Source of the DNA: M30B53 sp964600785
GTDB lineage: Bacteria; Planctomycetota; Planctomycetia; Pirellulales; UBA1268
Reading direction: 5' to 3'
Assembly: GCA_964600785.1 (NCBI GenBank)
Contig: CAZRKH010000098.1
Coordinates: 1-35,217 of the forward strand
DNA length: 35,217 bases
The notes below the pieces were generated by a model. That model saw only the letters and a list, made by a program, of their open reading frames with translations, was not told the DNA's origin and did no database searches. Of this stretch, positions 16,219-24,712 are shown piece by piece. Position 1 is the stretch's first letter. Each line of letters starts with the position of its first letter. A program made the position numbers and the translations under genes.

Positions 16219-16457
16219 CAATTGCTCGTCCTGCGCTCGTCCTGCTGCACGCTGCCGGGGAAACGCCGCTTGGCCGAACCGCTCGGCCCCATGACGCAAT
16301 CCTATCCGCCAACGGCCGCGGGGAGCCAACGTGCCTCGTCTTGTGGCCCGTCGACGGCCGTCGATAAGATTCGTCCTCGGGCCTCGCCTCCGGCGACTGC
16401 GGCCGCGATCCCATCGTAGAAACCCCCGGTGAATCCGCGGCACCGCCAGGCCGAGTC
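16219..16457. other. Divergent intergenic region between the pseudokinase and gdhA
   Basis: This 239-bp gap must hold promoters for both directions. Near the pseudokinase start there is a short direct repeat of GCTCGTCCTG. The clearest element is the palindrome and -10-like box at 16341-16370 listed separately. No RNA gene or small reading frame stood out. Confidence 0.5.
16341..16370 (+). promoter_or_regulatory. Possible gdhA promoter overlapping a 14-bp palindrome
   Basis: A perfect 14-bp palindrome, TCGACGGCCGTCGA (16351-16364), is followed immediately by TAAGAT (16365-16370, 4/6 of the -10 consensus). TTGTGG (16341-16346) sits 18 bp upstream as a poor -35. A regulator bound to the palindrome would block this promoter. 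The predicted leader would be about 80 bases. Confidence 0.35.
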
Positions 16458-17690
16458 ATGCGAGCAAACGACGCCACCGGGATCTACTTCAATCGGGCCG
16501 CCGACGAACTCGACCTTTCGGACAACATGCGGAAACTGCTCCTGACTCCCAAGCGGGAGGTGCAGGTGCAGATCCCGGTCGAACTCGACAGCGGCGAGGT
16601 GGCCACCTTCATCGGCTACCGCGTGCAGCACAACGACGCCCGGGGGCCGATGAAGGGCGGACTGAGATACCATCCGCAGGTCGATCTCGACGAGGTACGG
16701 GCCCTGGCCTCGCTGATGACCTGGAAGACCGCGGTGGTCAACATTCCCTACGGCGGAGCCAAGGGGGGCGTGGCGATCGATCCTGCCCAGCGAAGCACGC
16801 GTGAGCTGGAGCGGATCACCCGCCGTTTCGTCGATGCGATCCACGACCTGTTCGGCCCCGATACCGACATCCCCGCCCCCGATATGGGCACCACCGCCGA
16901 GGTGATGGCCTGGATCATGAACCAGTACGGTAAGTTCCACGGTTTCTCGCCGGCCTGCGTGACGGGTAAGCCGGTGGAATATCACGGCATCGCCGGTCGC
17001 GAGGAGGCGACCGGCCGCGGCGTGGGCAGCCTCACGGTCAAGCTGCTCAGCCGACTCGGCCGCCGGGTCGAGGGCACGACCGTGGCGATCCAGGGGTTTG
17101 GCAACGTCGGCTCGCACGCGGCGAAGTTTCTCAAGGCCGCTGAGTGCCGGATTCTTGCAGTCAGCGACGCTTTCGGGGGCGTGCACTGCGGCGACGGGAT
17201 CGACGTGCTCGAACTGCTCAGGCACATGCACGCCACCGGCAAGGTCGCGGGCTTCAAGGGCGGCGATGCGATCACCAACGACGAACTGCTCGCCCTCGAT
17301 GTCGATGTGCTGATTCCCGCGGCCCTCGGCGGCGTGCTCACGCCGGAGAATGCCGGCCGCGTGCGGGCCCGCATGATCGTCGAGGCGGCCAATGCCCCGA
17401 TCGACCCGGATGCCGACGCGATCTTCGACGAGGCCGGGCTGACGGTGCTGCCCGACATCCTCGCCAACGCCGGCGGCGTGACGGCCAGCTGGTTTGAGTG
17501 GGTGCAGAATCGCCAGCACTACCAGTGGGGCATCAACCGCGTGCGGCAGGAACTCGACCGCATCCTCGGCGAGGGATTCGAGCAGATCTGGCAGCTGGCC
17601 CAGCAGCGGCACGTGACCCTGCGGACCGCGGCCTACATGCTCGGGCTCGGCCGGGTGGGTCGTGCCACCGTGCTGGGAGGGATCGAATGA
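16458..17690 (+). CDS. gdhA: Glutamate dehydrogenase (Glu/Leu/Phe/Val dehydrogenase family)
   Basis: A 410-residue enzyme interconverting glutamate and 2-oxoglutarate plus ammonium with NAD(P). The substrate-binding region shows GPMKGGLRYHP (K66), MTWKTAVVNIPYGGAKGG (K90 and catalytic K102) and the catalytic Asp in PAPDMGT (D142). The Rossmann domain follows with GFGNVGSHAA (213-221), AALGGVLTPEN and EAANAPIDPDAD. The end VTASWFEWVQN to LRTAAYMLGLGRV is typical of the roughly 410-420 residue hexameric GDH class. Cofactor preference cannot be fixed by eye. The ATG at 16458 has only a weak ribosome binding site. The stop overlaps the start of the next gene (ATGA), pointing to a two-gene operon. 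Confidence 0.97.
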   Translation: MRANDATGIYFNRAADELDLSDNMRKLLLTPKREVQVQIPVELDSGEVATFIGYRVQHNDARGPMKGGLRYHPQVDLDEVRALASLMTWKTAVVNIPYGGAKGGVAIDPAQRSTRELERITRRFVDAIHDLFGPDTDIPAPDMGTTAEVMAWIMNQYGKFHGFSPACVTGKPVEYHGIAGREEATGRGVGSLTVKLLSRLGRRVEGTTVAIQGFGNVGSHAAKFLKAAECRILAVSDAFGGVHCGDGIDVLELLRHMHATGKVAGFKGGDAITNDELLALDVDVLIPAALGGVLTPENAGRVRARMIVEAANAPIDPDADAIFDEAGLTVLPDILANAGGVTASWFEWVQNRQHYQWGINRVRQELDRILGEGFEQIWQLAQQRHVTLRTAAYMLGLGRVGRATVLGGIE

Positions 17691-18256
17691 CGTCTCCAGA
17701 ACGCATCTCGAGCGTGGTCCTGCAGGCGATCCCGCTGTTCCGCGGCTTCAACGCGACCGACAGCTCGCAGATCGCGGACGTCGCCGAAGTTGTCGAGTTT
17801 GGCCCGGGTGCTCTGGTGATCGAGCAGGGGGCGAGCAGCCGCAATCTCTGGATTCTGCTGGAGGGAGCCTGCGAGGTCTCGCGGCGGATCGACCCGGCCG
17901 CGATGCCGCCGGGCCACGAGGAATCCCGCAGTGTCGTGCTCGCCAAGCTCGAGCCCCCCGGCCATTTCGGTGACATGTCGTTTTTCAGTCCCTCGCCCCA
18001 CTCCGCCGACGTGAAGACGATCACCCCGGTGAAGCTGTTGCGGATCACCCATGACGACTACAAGGAGCTTTTCGCCGAGGGAGTCCAGGCCGCCTACAAG
18101 CTGGCCTACAACGTCACCGAGTCGCTTGTCCGTCGGCTGCGACGCATGGATGACTGGGTGGCGGAACTCGCCGGCTCCTCGGCCGCCCAGGAGCAGCCCC
18201 TGCGGCCGGAGTGGCAGAGCTTCCGCGAGAAACTCTTCGATCGCTGGAACCTGTAG
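17687..18256 (+). CDS. Cyclic nucleotide-binding-fold protein (CRP-like sensor domain, no DNA-binding domain)
   Basis: A 189-residue protein with one cNMP-binding beta-barrel at about 15-125: IPLFRGFNATDSSQIADVAE, then FGPGALVIEQGASSRNLWILLEGACEVSRR and PPGHFGDMSFF. It ends with a helical stretch after THDDYKELFAEG and lacks a helix-turn-helix, so it is not a CRP-type regulator by itself. In cAMP-binding members the phosphate-binding cassette ends with an Arg; here the stretch reads SPSPHSAD, so the Arg seems to be replaced by His and cyclic nucleotide binding is doubtful. The ATG overlaps the gdhA stop by 4 bp, so it is likely made together with glutamate dehydrogenase and may modulate it; this is inference. 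It converges on the cytochrome b/c gene with a 21-bp gap. Confidence 0.8.
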   Translation: MTSPERISSVVLQAIPLFRGFNATDSSQIADVAEVVEFGPGALVIEQGASSRNLWILLEGACEVSRRIDPAAMPPGHEESRSVVLAKLEPPGHFGDMSFFSPSPHSADVKTITPVKLLRITHDDYKELFAEGVQAAYKLAYNVTESLVRRLRRMDDWVAELAGSSAAQEQPLRPEWQSFREKLFDRWNL

Positions 18257-18277
18257 GCCGGGCGTCGCGGCGGCTTT

Positions 18278-20326
18278 CTATTTGCCGGTGGCGGGGCGGT
18301 ACCAGTCGCCGCGGAGCCAGTCGGCAACCAGTCCGATCTCCTCGTCGCTCATCGCCGGCATGGCCCCCTCCTCCGCCACGCCGAAGCTCGGCATGCGGTC
18401 GTTGGACTCGCCGTAGAATCGCTCATGGGTCGGATCGGCGATGATCCCCACCAGCCACTCGCGACCGCCCCATCCGGCGAGATCGGGGGCGTACCCAAGT
18501 TCCGTCTCGTTGTCGCCGAAGTGGTGGCAGCCGCCGCAGCGGGCTTCATCGGCAACGAGTTCGCGGCCCCGCTCGACAAGCTTTGCATCGGGCGGGGAGA
18601 CCGCCGCCGCATGCGTCATCGCCCCTGCGGCCATCGCGGCGACCACCGCGTCGATGTCGGCCTCGCTCCATTCGTCGCGATCGGTCAAATCCTCGGTCAC
18701 GAAGTTCACCATGTCGCCCTCGGCATGGGCGGTGTTGCCGAAGTAGGCCGGGCCGGCCACCTGGGCGGGGTCGAGCAGCCCTCGCATCCAGGCCGCCGAG
18801 CCGAAGCCGAAGAGGTTGGCCGCCGAACTCTTGGCAAAGACCGCCTCCGCCCCGGGGTCGTCGGGATCGACATGGGCGTGGCAGCTCCCGCAGTGCTGAG
18901 CGAAGAGCCGCGGTCCCTGGCTTTCCGGATCGGCCCGCACCAGTTCGAGGGCTCCGCCGGGTGGAATCCGCTCCGGCCGGCCGGCGAGTTCGACGGCCCG
19001 GTGGGCGTCCTGCTTCGCCTGCTGCACCGCGGCCAGAAAGGCCTCCGAACGACGGATCTTCTCGAGAGCCCGGGCCCGCCGGCGAAAGTCGGCGATTTTT
19101 CCCTCGTCGTGATCGAGGGCCGTCGCGATTGCCGCAGGGTCGTTGCCGGTCTGTTCGATCAGTTTCTCGACATCGGCATAGGCGGCGCGGTCCGACCAGA
19201 GGGCCGCGTAGTCCTCGTTGAGGGCCATGGCCGTCAGCAGACCCGCCCCGGCGAGGATCGCGAGGGTGAAAGCGATATTGAAGCGGTGGCCGAGCTTCCA
19301 GCGGCCGATGATCGGCATCAAAAACATGATCGCCATCACGAGCCCCGGCACCACGATCGCCCCGAAGAATTCACCGCTGGCCCCCCAGCCCTCGAAGACC
19401 TTGAGGAACTGGAAGAGAAACAGGAAATACCACTCCGGGCGGGCCGCGGCATAGGGCTGGGCCGGGTCGGCCGGCGCCCCGAGTTCGGCCCCGAGTTCAC
19501 CCGGGTCGATCGGCCTGCCCTCGAGCATCGCCCGCATCGCCGGTAGCAGGATCACGCCGAGCACGACCGCCATCACCGCGAGCATCGCCACGGTGTCCTT
19601 GAGCAGCTGGTCCGGCCAGAACATCCCGTCGGGCTTGGTGATCGGCTGCTTCGCGCAGAGGCCGTGCTTGCGGAACAGGGTCAGGTGAACCACCAGAAAG
19701 AGCACGAGTGTTGCCGGCAGAAAGCCGGCATGCAGGGCGAAGAAGCGGGTCAGGGTGTGGTGGCCGTAGTCGGAGCCGCCCACGACGAGCTGCTGGATCG
19801 CCGGCCCGGCGAAGGGCACGAGGCCCGCGAGATTCGTCGCCACCCGGGTCGCCCAGTAGCCCTTTTGATCCCAGGGCAGGAGGTAACCGGTGAGGGCCAT
19901 CCCCAGCACGAGCGTCATCAAGACCAGCCCCAGCCAGAAGTTGACCTCCCGCGGTGCCCGATAGGCCCCGTCGATGACGACCTGCATCAGATGCAGCGCC
20001 AAAAGCACCACCATCGCCTGGGCCATGAAATGATGGATGCCGCGGACGAGCCAGCCGCCGGCCATCTCGTGCTGGATGTAGTAGACGCTCTCCCAGGCGG
20101 TCTGGCCGCTGGCGGAATAGCTCGACCAGAGCACCAGTCCGGTGATCACCTGCGTGATGAATGCGAAAACCAGCGTGCTGCCCCAGACATACCGCCAGCG
20201 GGCCCCGCCGGGAACGCGTTCATACAGGGCTTCCGCGAGCAGCCCGCGGTAGCCGGTGCGGTCGTCGAGGAAGTCGGCGAGTTGGCCGAGAATTCCCCGC
20301 CCTCGCGATGCGTCGGGTGAACTCAT
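18278..20326 (-). CDS. Cytochrome b fused to dihaem cytochrome c (bc-type quinol oxidoreductase)
   Basis: A 682-residue membrane subunit of a quinol:acceptor oxidoreductase. Residues 40-220 are the cytochrome b N-terminal four-helix part with both pairs of b-haem ligands, H98/H112 and H199/H214. Residues about 240-370 are the subunit-IV-like part with the quinol-site PEWY motif (297-300). After residue 380 a soluble periplasmic extension carries two c-haem sites, CGSCH (C479, C482, H483) and CGGCH (C597, C600, H601). Three normally separate proteins are therefore in one chain. The ATG at 20326 overlaps the Rieske stop by 4 bp (ATGA), with GAAGG upstream; the extra upstream frame to 20500 lies inside the Rieske gene. 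It would pass electrons from the Rieske protein directly into its own c-haems. Confidence 0.93.
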   Translation of the reverse strand: MSSPDASRGRGILGQLADFLDDRTGYRGLLAEALYERVPGGARWRYVWGSTLVFAFITQVITGLVLWSSYSASGQTAWESVYYIQHEMAGGWLVRGIHHFMAQAMVVLLALHLMQVVIDGAYRAPREVNFWLGLVLMTLVLGMALTGYLLPWDQKGYWATRVATNLAGLVPFAGPAIQQLVVGGSDYGHHTLTRFFALHAGFLPATLVLFLVVHLTLFRKHGLCAKQPITKPDGMFWPDQLLKDTVAMLAVMAVVLGVILLPAMRAMLEGRPIDPGELGAELGAPADPAQPYAAARPEWYFLFLFQFLKVFEGWGASGEFFGAIVVPGLVMAIMFLMPIIGRWKLGHRFNIAFTLAILAGAGLLTAMALNEDYAALWSDRAAYADVEKLIEQTGNDPAAIATALDHDEGKIADFRRRARALEKIRRSEAFLAAVQQAKQDAHRAVELAGRPERIPPGGALELVRADPESQGPRLFAQHCGSCHAHVDPDDPGAEAVFAKSSAANLFGFGSAAWMRGLLDPAQVAGPAYFGNTAHAEGDMVNFVTEDLTDRDEWSEADIDAVVAAMAAGAMTHAAAVSPPDAKLVERGRELVADEARCGGCHHFGDNETELGYAPDLAGWGGREWLVGIIADPTHERFYGESNDRMPSFGVAEEGAMPAMSDEEIGLVADWLRGDWYRPATGK

Positions 20327-20874
20327 GAACGCGGCACCTTCTCTGCGATGCCTGAATAGTAGTTTTCCCACTTGACTTCGACACCCCCTTTGGCGTCGAC
20401 GCGGCACTCGAGTGAGTCCATCGGGCGCGGGCTGGGGCTGGGGCTGACGATGCCGCCGTCGAGCGTGAAGACGCTGTTGTGGCAGGGACAGCGGAAGCAA
20501 CGATCGCGGGCGTCGAGTTCCACGAAGCAGCCGGCATGGGGGCAGGTCGCCGAGAGTGCCTCGATGGAATCGGAGCCCTTCTCCCGCCGCAAATAGACCG
20601 CCCCGATCGGTTCGGCGGTGAAGCCTGTCCAGGCATCGACCCGGTCGGCGATCACCGGGAACTGTCGCGGCATCCCGTTGTCGGGCAGGGTGGCCGCGTC
20701 GGTCACCGGCAAAAACCCGGCCGTCCCGGCCCGCTTCCGCAGCGGGTCGAGCGTCATCCAGACCCCGGCGGCAAGCGGGGCGAGCGTGGCCAGGCCGCCC
20801 GCGGCAACCGCCGCGATTTTCGTGAAAAACGTACGGCGACCGGCGGTTTCGGTGTCGGTGGGGGTGTCGCTCAT
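20323..20874 (-). CDS. qcrA: Rieske [2Fe-2S] protein of the bc complex
   Basis: A 183-residue Rieske iron-sulfur subunit. A Tat-type signal/anchor starts at GRRTFF (12-17) and continues with a hydrophobic segment to about residue 40. The cluster-binding boxes are CPHAGC (C111, H113, C116) and CPCHNS (C129, C131, H132): C111, H113, C129 and H132 bind the cluster and C116/C131 form the disulfide. SPSPSPRPMDSLECRV after it is the Pro loop. The start ATG 20874 has AGGAG 5 bp upstream. It is followed with a 4-bp overlap by the cytochrome b/c fusion, giving a two-gene bc complex; nrnA ends 54 bp upstream in the same direction. Confidence 0.95.
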   Translation of the reverse strand: MSDTPTDTETAGRRTFFTKIAAVAAGGLATLAPLAAGVWMTLDPLRKRAGTAGFLPVTDAATLPDNGMPRQFPVIADRVDAWTGFTAEPIGAVYLRREKGSDSIEALSATCPHAGCFVELDARDRCFRCPCHNSVFTLDGGIVSPSPSPRPMDSLECRVDAKGGVEVKWENYYSGIAEKVPRS

Positions 20875-20928
20875 GGGGGCTCCTCGCGATCGGGCTCGTG
20901 GCTCGGATTGGCCGGAGAATGCGAGAGG

Positions 20929-21960
20929 TCAGACCGCCGCGGCAGCCGGTGTTCCGCGGGCCGTCCAGGCCGCGTCGACCTCGCGGCGAACCTGCTCGAA
21001 CGCCTCGTCGAAGGGGCCCGAGAGCGTGGCGCCCGCCGCCGCCTTGTGGCCGCCGCCCCCGAAGGCCGCGGCCAGGCGGCTGCAGTCGAGATCACAGCGG
21101 CTGCGAAAACTCGCTTTGATCGTGCCGTCATCCTGCTCGATGAGGATCACCGCCAGTTCGGTTCCCTTGACCGCGAGGGTCTGGTTGACGAGGTCTTCGG
21201 TGTCGCTGCGGACGGCGCCGGTGGCGTGAAAGTCTTCCTGGCGGACGGTGCTGGTGATCACCCGTCCGTGATGGCTGGCGGTCGCCCCGGCGAGGGTCCG
21301 GCCCACGAGCTGCAGTCGGGCGAGGGTCTCCTGCTCGAAGAGCTCGCGGTACAGCGTGGTCGGGCTGGCGCCCGCGTCGAGAAGCCGCGAGGCGAGACGG
21401 AAGGTTTCGCCACCCGCATTGGGAAAGCGGAACCAGCCGGTGTCGGTGGCCAGGCCGGCAAACAGCGGCGTGGCGATCGCCGGCGAGAGCGGCACGCCAA
21501 GCCGCATCACGATCTCGGCCACGATCCGGGCCGTCGCCTCCGCGGCGGTGTCTTTGAACCAGCGGTCGGAGATGTCGTCCTCGCTGACGTGGTGGTCGAT
21601 CACAAGCACCTTCTCCCGCATCCCAGCGGCCAACTCGGCCATGCCACCGAGCTGGGCCGTGGCCGAGGTGTCGAGCACGATCAGCATCTCGCTCGCGGCG
21701 AGGTCGGCGGCGGTCACGCCCCCCTCGAGCGATTCGATGCGGCCGGCTTTGTCGAGGCAGGCGAGCGATGGCGGGGTCGCCTGGGCGTTGACGATCCGCA
21801 CCTCGCGATCGACCCCGTCGATTTCCCCGAGTGCCTCGAGTCCCGCGGCCAGGCCGAGTTCGCTGCCGAGGGCGTCGCAGTCCGGCCGGATGTGGCTGGT
21901 GAGCACGAAGCTCCGGGTCTCGCGGAGCAGTTGCAGGAGGCTGGCCCAGTCAAGTCGCAT
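20929..21960 (-). CDS. nrnA: DHH/DHHA1 phosphoesterase, NrnA-like (oligoribonuclease / pAp phosphatase)
   Basis: A 343-residue cytoplasmic phosphoesterase of the NrnA family, which degrades short RNA oligonucleotides and often dephosphorylates pAp. The metal-binding motifs are intact: SHIRPDCDALGSELG (H23, D27, D29), IVLDTSA (D97), LVIDHHVSED (D122, H123, H124) and LATDTGWFRF. A DHHA1 substrate-binding domain follows, ending in the GGGGHKAAAGA motif. The ATG at 21960 (MRLDWASLL) overlaps the ribF 3' end by 11 bp; a frame extending to 22119 lies wholly inside ribF and is not used. GGGA about 7 bp upstream could bind the ribosome. The ribF-nrnA pair is often linked in bacteria, as part of ribosome-maturation neighbourhoods. 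Confidence 0.93.
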   Translation of the reverse strand: MRLDWASLLQLLRETRSFVLTSHIRPDCDALGSELGLAAGLEALGEIDGVDREVRIVNAQATPPSLACLDKAGRIESLEGGVTAADLAASEMLIVLDTSATAQLGGMAELAAGMREKVLVIDHHVSEDDISDRWFKDTAAEATARIVAEIVMRLGVPLSPAIATPLFAGLATDTGWFRFPNAGGETFRLASRLLDAGASPTTLYRELFEQETLARLQLVGRTLAGATASHHGRVITSTVRQEDFHATGAVRSDTEDLVNQTLAVKGTELAVILIEQDDGTIKASFRSRCDLDCSRLAAAFGGGGHKAAAGATLSGPFDEAFEQVRREVDAAWTARGTPAAAAV

Positions 21961-22936
21961 CGCATGATCCCGGGGAAACACCGTTCTCCTCGGCCAGCTC
22001 CACCGCCCGCTTGGTGTCGCTGGTGAGCTGCCCGCGGAGGGCTTCGACGCTCTCAAACCGTCGAGTTTCACGCAGCCTCCGGAGGAAGTCAACGTCGAGG
22101 GTCTTTCCGTACAAGTCACCGCTGAAACCGATCAGGTGCGCCTCGACCGAGGGAGAATCGTCGGCGAATGACGGCTTGGGCCCGATGTTGACCGCCGCCG
22201 GCAGCGGCTCACGACCCACGCCCGGTCCCGAGGCAATCGCCGCGTAGACGCCCTCGGCCGGCAGCATGGTGGTAATGCCGGCGAGGTTCGCGGTGGGAAA
22301 GCCGAGCGTGCGGCCGCGGCGGGCCCCCTCGATGACCCGGCCGGAGATCCGGTAGCCGGCCACACACAGCGACGCGGCCTGATCCACTTCGCCCGCCGCG
22401 ATCAGCCGGCGGATTCGCGAACTCGAAACAGCCTCGCCGCCAAGTTCCAGCGGCGGCACGATTTCGATCGCCAGCCCGTCACGTCGGCAGAGCCGTTCGA
22501 GCAGGGCCGTGTCGCCGCCGCGGCGGTGGCCGAAGCGGAAGTCGGCCCCTTCGACGATCCCGACCGCGGCGAGGGAGTCCCGGAGTTGCCGCTCGTAAAA
22601 GGCCTCCGCCTGCATGGCGACAAGCGGCGGCACCGTCGGCTGCACGAGTACCCTCGCCAGGCCGAGGCCCAACAGCAGCTCCACCCGCCGCGCGACGGTG
22701 GAGAGCCTCGGTGGCGGATCGCCGCGGCCCACGACCACCGCCGGATGCGGGTCGAAGGTGACCGCCACGGCCGGCACTCCCAGCCGGCGGCCCATGGCCA
22801 CGAGCCGCTCCACGATCGATGCATGGCCCAGATGCACGCCGTCGAAGTTGCCCACAGCAAGCACGCAGGGGCCGGTGCCGCTTGAATCGGCGGATGTCGG
22901 CGGTGGGTAGACGCGGGCTGGCGGGATGTCGGGCAC
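21950..22936 (-). CDS. ribF: Bifunctional riboflavin kinase / FAD synthetase
   Basis: A 328-residue RibF. It phosphorylates riboflavin to FMN and adenylates FMN to FAD. The N-terminal nucleotidyltransferase domain shows GNFDGVHLGH (29-38), TFDPHPAVV, GADFRFGHRRGGD and VSSSRIRRL. The C-terminal riboflavin kinase domain shows GRTLGFPTAN (PTAN at 214-217) and GVYAA followed by NIGPKPSF and EAHLIGF. The start is GTG 22936 by the frame; no clear ribosome binding site precedes it, so a start nearer GNFDGVHLGH cannot be excluded. It is the first gene of the closely spaced minus-strand run ribF-nrnA-Rieske-cytochrome b/c, and divergent from ppx. Confidence 0.95.
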   Translation of the reverse strand: MPDIPPARVYPPPTSADSSGTGPCVLAVGNFDGVHLGHASIVERLVAMGRRLGVPAVAVTFDPHPAVVVGRGDPPPRLSTVARRVELLLGLGLARVLVQPTVPPLVAMQAEAFYERQLRDSLAAVGIVEGADFRFGHRRGGDTALLERLCRRDGLAIEIVPPLELGGEAVSSSRIRRLIAAGEVDQAASLCVAGYRISGRVIEGARRGRTLGFPTANLAGITTMLPAEGVYAAIASGPGVGREPLPAAVNIGPKPSFADDSPSVEAHLIGFSGDLYGKTLDVDFLRRLRETRRFESVEALRGQLTSDTKRAVELAEENGVSPGSCDAT

Positions 22937-23072
22937 GGGCGAGGCGGCCGCTGAACTGGGGATGCTCGCCGTCGGCCGTATCTCGGCGGCGACGGCCCTG
23001 GCTCCGGCAGGCTATCATGCAGTCGCCGGCGTGACAGCCCGCAGACCACGAAACCGCAGCTTCCAGGATCCA

Positions 23073-24656
23073 ATGGACGGCGGCAAGCAGATCTATCTTT
23101 CCGCCGACCTCGCCAGCCGGATGGCGGCGATCGACATCGGCTCCAACAGCGTGCGGCTGATCGTGGCCGAGGCCCTCCGTGGCGGCAACTACCGGATTCT
23201 CGACGAGGAACGGGAGCCGACCCGACTCGGCCGCAGCGTCGGCACCAGCGGCCTGCTTGACGAGGAGTCGATCGAGGCGACGCTCGCGGCCCTCGACGCG
23301 TTCAAGAAGATCGCGGCCGGATTTCAGGCCATCAGTCTTCGCACGATCGCCACCTGCGCGGTGCGAGAGGCGACCAACGGGCCGGCCTTCTGCCGCCGCG
23401 TCCGCGACGAGGTGGGGCTGGAGGTCGAGGTGATCACCGGCGAGCAGGAGGCCCGCTTCGCCTTCTCGAGCGTGCAGCACGCCTTCGATCTGGAGGGCAA
23501 GAACGTGATCGTGGCCGACATCGGCGGGGGCAGCACCGAGATCGTGTTCGCGACCGGTGAGCTGATCGAGGCGATCTATTCGACGCCGCTTGGCGCGCTG
23601 CGGCTGACCGAGCTTTCCGGCAGTGCCGACCCCGGCACGCCCGATGGCTTTTCCAAGCTGGAGAAGCAGATCGGCACGATCCTCAAAAAGTCGGCGGCGA
23701 AGCCCCCCTTCGCTCCCCACTTCATGGTCGGCTGCGGCGGCACCTTCACGACCCTCGCCGAAGTGGTGTTGGCCGCCAAACGCAGGAGCGACCAGCCGGT
23801 GGGCGGCTTCAAGGTTTCCCACGCCGAGGTGCGGCATCTGCTCGATCGTCTGCGAAAGCTGCCCCTTCGATCCCGCCGCTCGCTCGCCGGCATGACGCCC
23901 GATCGGGCCGACATCATCGTGGCGGGGCTTGCGATCGTCGACGCGATGATGCGTCGCTTTCGGGTGAACACCCTGCTGGTCCACAGCCGGGGGGTGAGGG
24001 ACGGTCTCTTGCGGGAGATGATCCGCGAAGCGAGCGACATTTCAGCGGCCGACCCGCAGGCCCGGCAGGAGGCGGTCGATCGCTTCGCCGAGGCCTGCTC
24101 GGGCGAGGCGGAACACGGACGCCAGGTCGCGACGCTGGCCGGGAGAATCTTCGAGCAGCTTGCCGAGCCGTTCGGTCTGCGTCCTGGCGACCGCGAGCTC
24201 GTCGAGATCGCCGCCCGCCTGCAGGATGTCGGCTACGTGATCAGCTACGAGCAGCACCACAAACACAGCTACCACCTGATCCGCAACAGCCAGCTGCCCG
24301 GCCTGCGGCTGCACGACCTCGAGCTGGTGGCCAACATCGCCCGCTACCACCGCGGGGCCTATCCCAAGCGGAAGCACGCTCCCTTTTCCCGGCTTTCCGA
24401 GGAGGACCGCCAGCGGGTGCAGCAGCTGGCGGGCATCCTGCGGCTGGCCGGCGGGCTCGACCGCAGCCGCTCGCAGCAGGTTCGCGACGTGCTCGTGGGG
24501 GTGGCCGAGGGGCGTGTGCTGCTGGAGGTGGTGGCGAAGGAGGAGCCCCAGGTCGACATCTGGGGTGCCGAGCGACGTCGGGAACTCTTTGAAAAGGTCT
24601 TTCGGATGCCCGTCACGATCCGCTGGGCCCAGCCGGTGGCCGCAGAATCGTCATGA
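23073..24656 (+). CDS. ppx: Exopolyphosphatase / guanosine pentaphosphatase (Ppx/GppA)
   Basis: A 527-residue enzyme that hydrolyses terminal phosphates of polyphosphate or converts pppGpp to ppGpp. The actin-like ATPase core starts with AAIDIGSNSVRLIVAE (19-34), then ATCAVREATNG, ITGEQEARFAF and VADIGGGSTEIVF, and later GCGGTFTTLAE. The second half is an HD-like helical domain (LVEIAARLQDVGYVISYEQHHKHSYHLI and VANIARYHR). Start ATG 23073 has AGGAT upstream; an open frame reaches 22926, overlapping the divergent ribF start, and is not used. An internal ATG before AAIDIGSNS is a second option. Whether it prefers polyP or pppGpp cannot be told from sequence alone. Confidence 0.94.
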   Translation: MDGGKQIYLSADLASRMAAIDIGSNSVRLIVAEALRGGNYRILDEEREPTRLGRSVGTSGLLDEESIEATLAALDAFKKIAAGFQAISLRTIATCAVREATNGPAFCRRVRDEVGLEVEVITGEQEARFAFSSVQHAFDLEGKNVIVADIGGGSTEIVFATGELIEAIYSTPLGALRLTELSGSADPGTPDGFSKLEKQIGTILKKSAAKPPFAPHFMVGCGGTFTTLAEVVLAAKRRSDQPVGGFKVSHAEVRHLLDRLRKLPLRSRRSLAGMTPDRADIIVAGLAIVDAMMRRFRVNTLLVHSRGVRDGLLREMIREASDISAADPQARQEAVDRFAEACSGEAEHGRQVATLAGRIFEQLAEPFGLRPGDRELVEIAARLQDVGYVISYEQHHKHSYHLIRNSQLPGLRLHDLELVANIARYHRGAYPKRKHAPFSRLSEEDRQRVQQLAGILRLAGGLDRSRSQQVRDVLVGVAEGRVLLEVVAKEEPQVDIWGAERRRELFEKVFRMPVTIRWAQPVAAESS

Positions 24657-24668
24657 CCGTTCGGGATG

Positions 24669-24676
24669 TTTTTTTT
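24669..24676 (+). terminator. T8 run after ppx, weak terminator-like
   Basis: Eight consecutive T residues begin 13 bp after the ppx stop, the longest T-run I noticed in this GC-rich window. The stem before it (CATGACCG TTCG GGATG region, 24652-24668) is imperfect. It may work as a terminator for ppx. Confidence 0.35.
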
Positions 24677-24712
24677 GCACGGCACCGATTCATGTGGAAC
24701 GATTGGAAGATG

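Noticed and set aside
16193..17612. Minus-strand frames opposite gdhA (up to 436 codons)
   Set aside because: gdhA on the plus strand has all catalytic residues; the opposite frames are shadows.
22479..23984. 501-codon minus-strand open frame across ppx and ribF
   Set aside because: It runs antisense through the ppx catalytic domain and out of frame through ribF, both of which have intact motifs.
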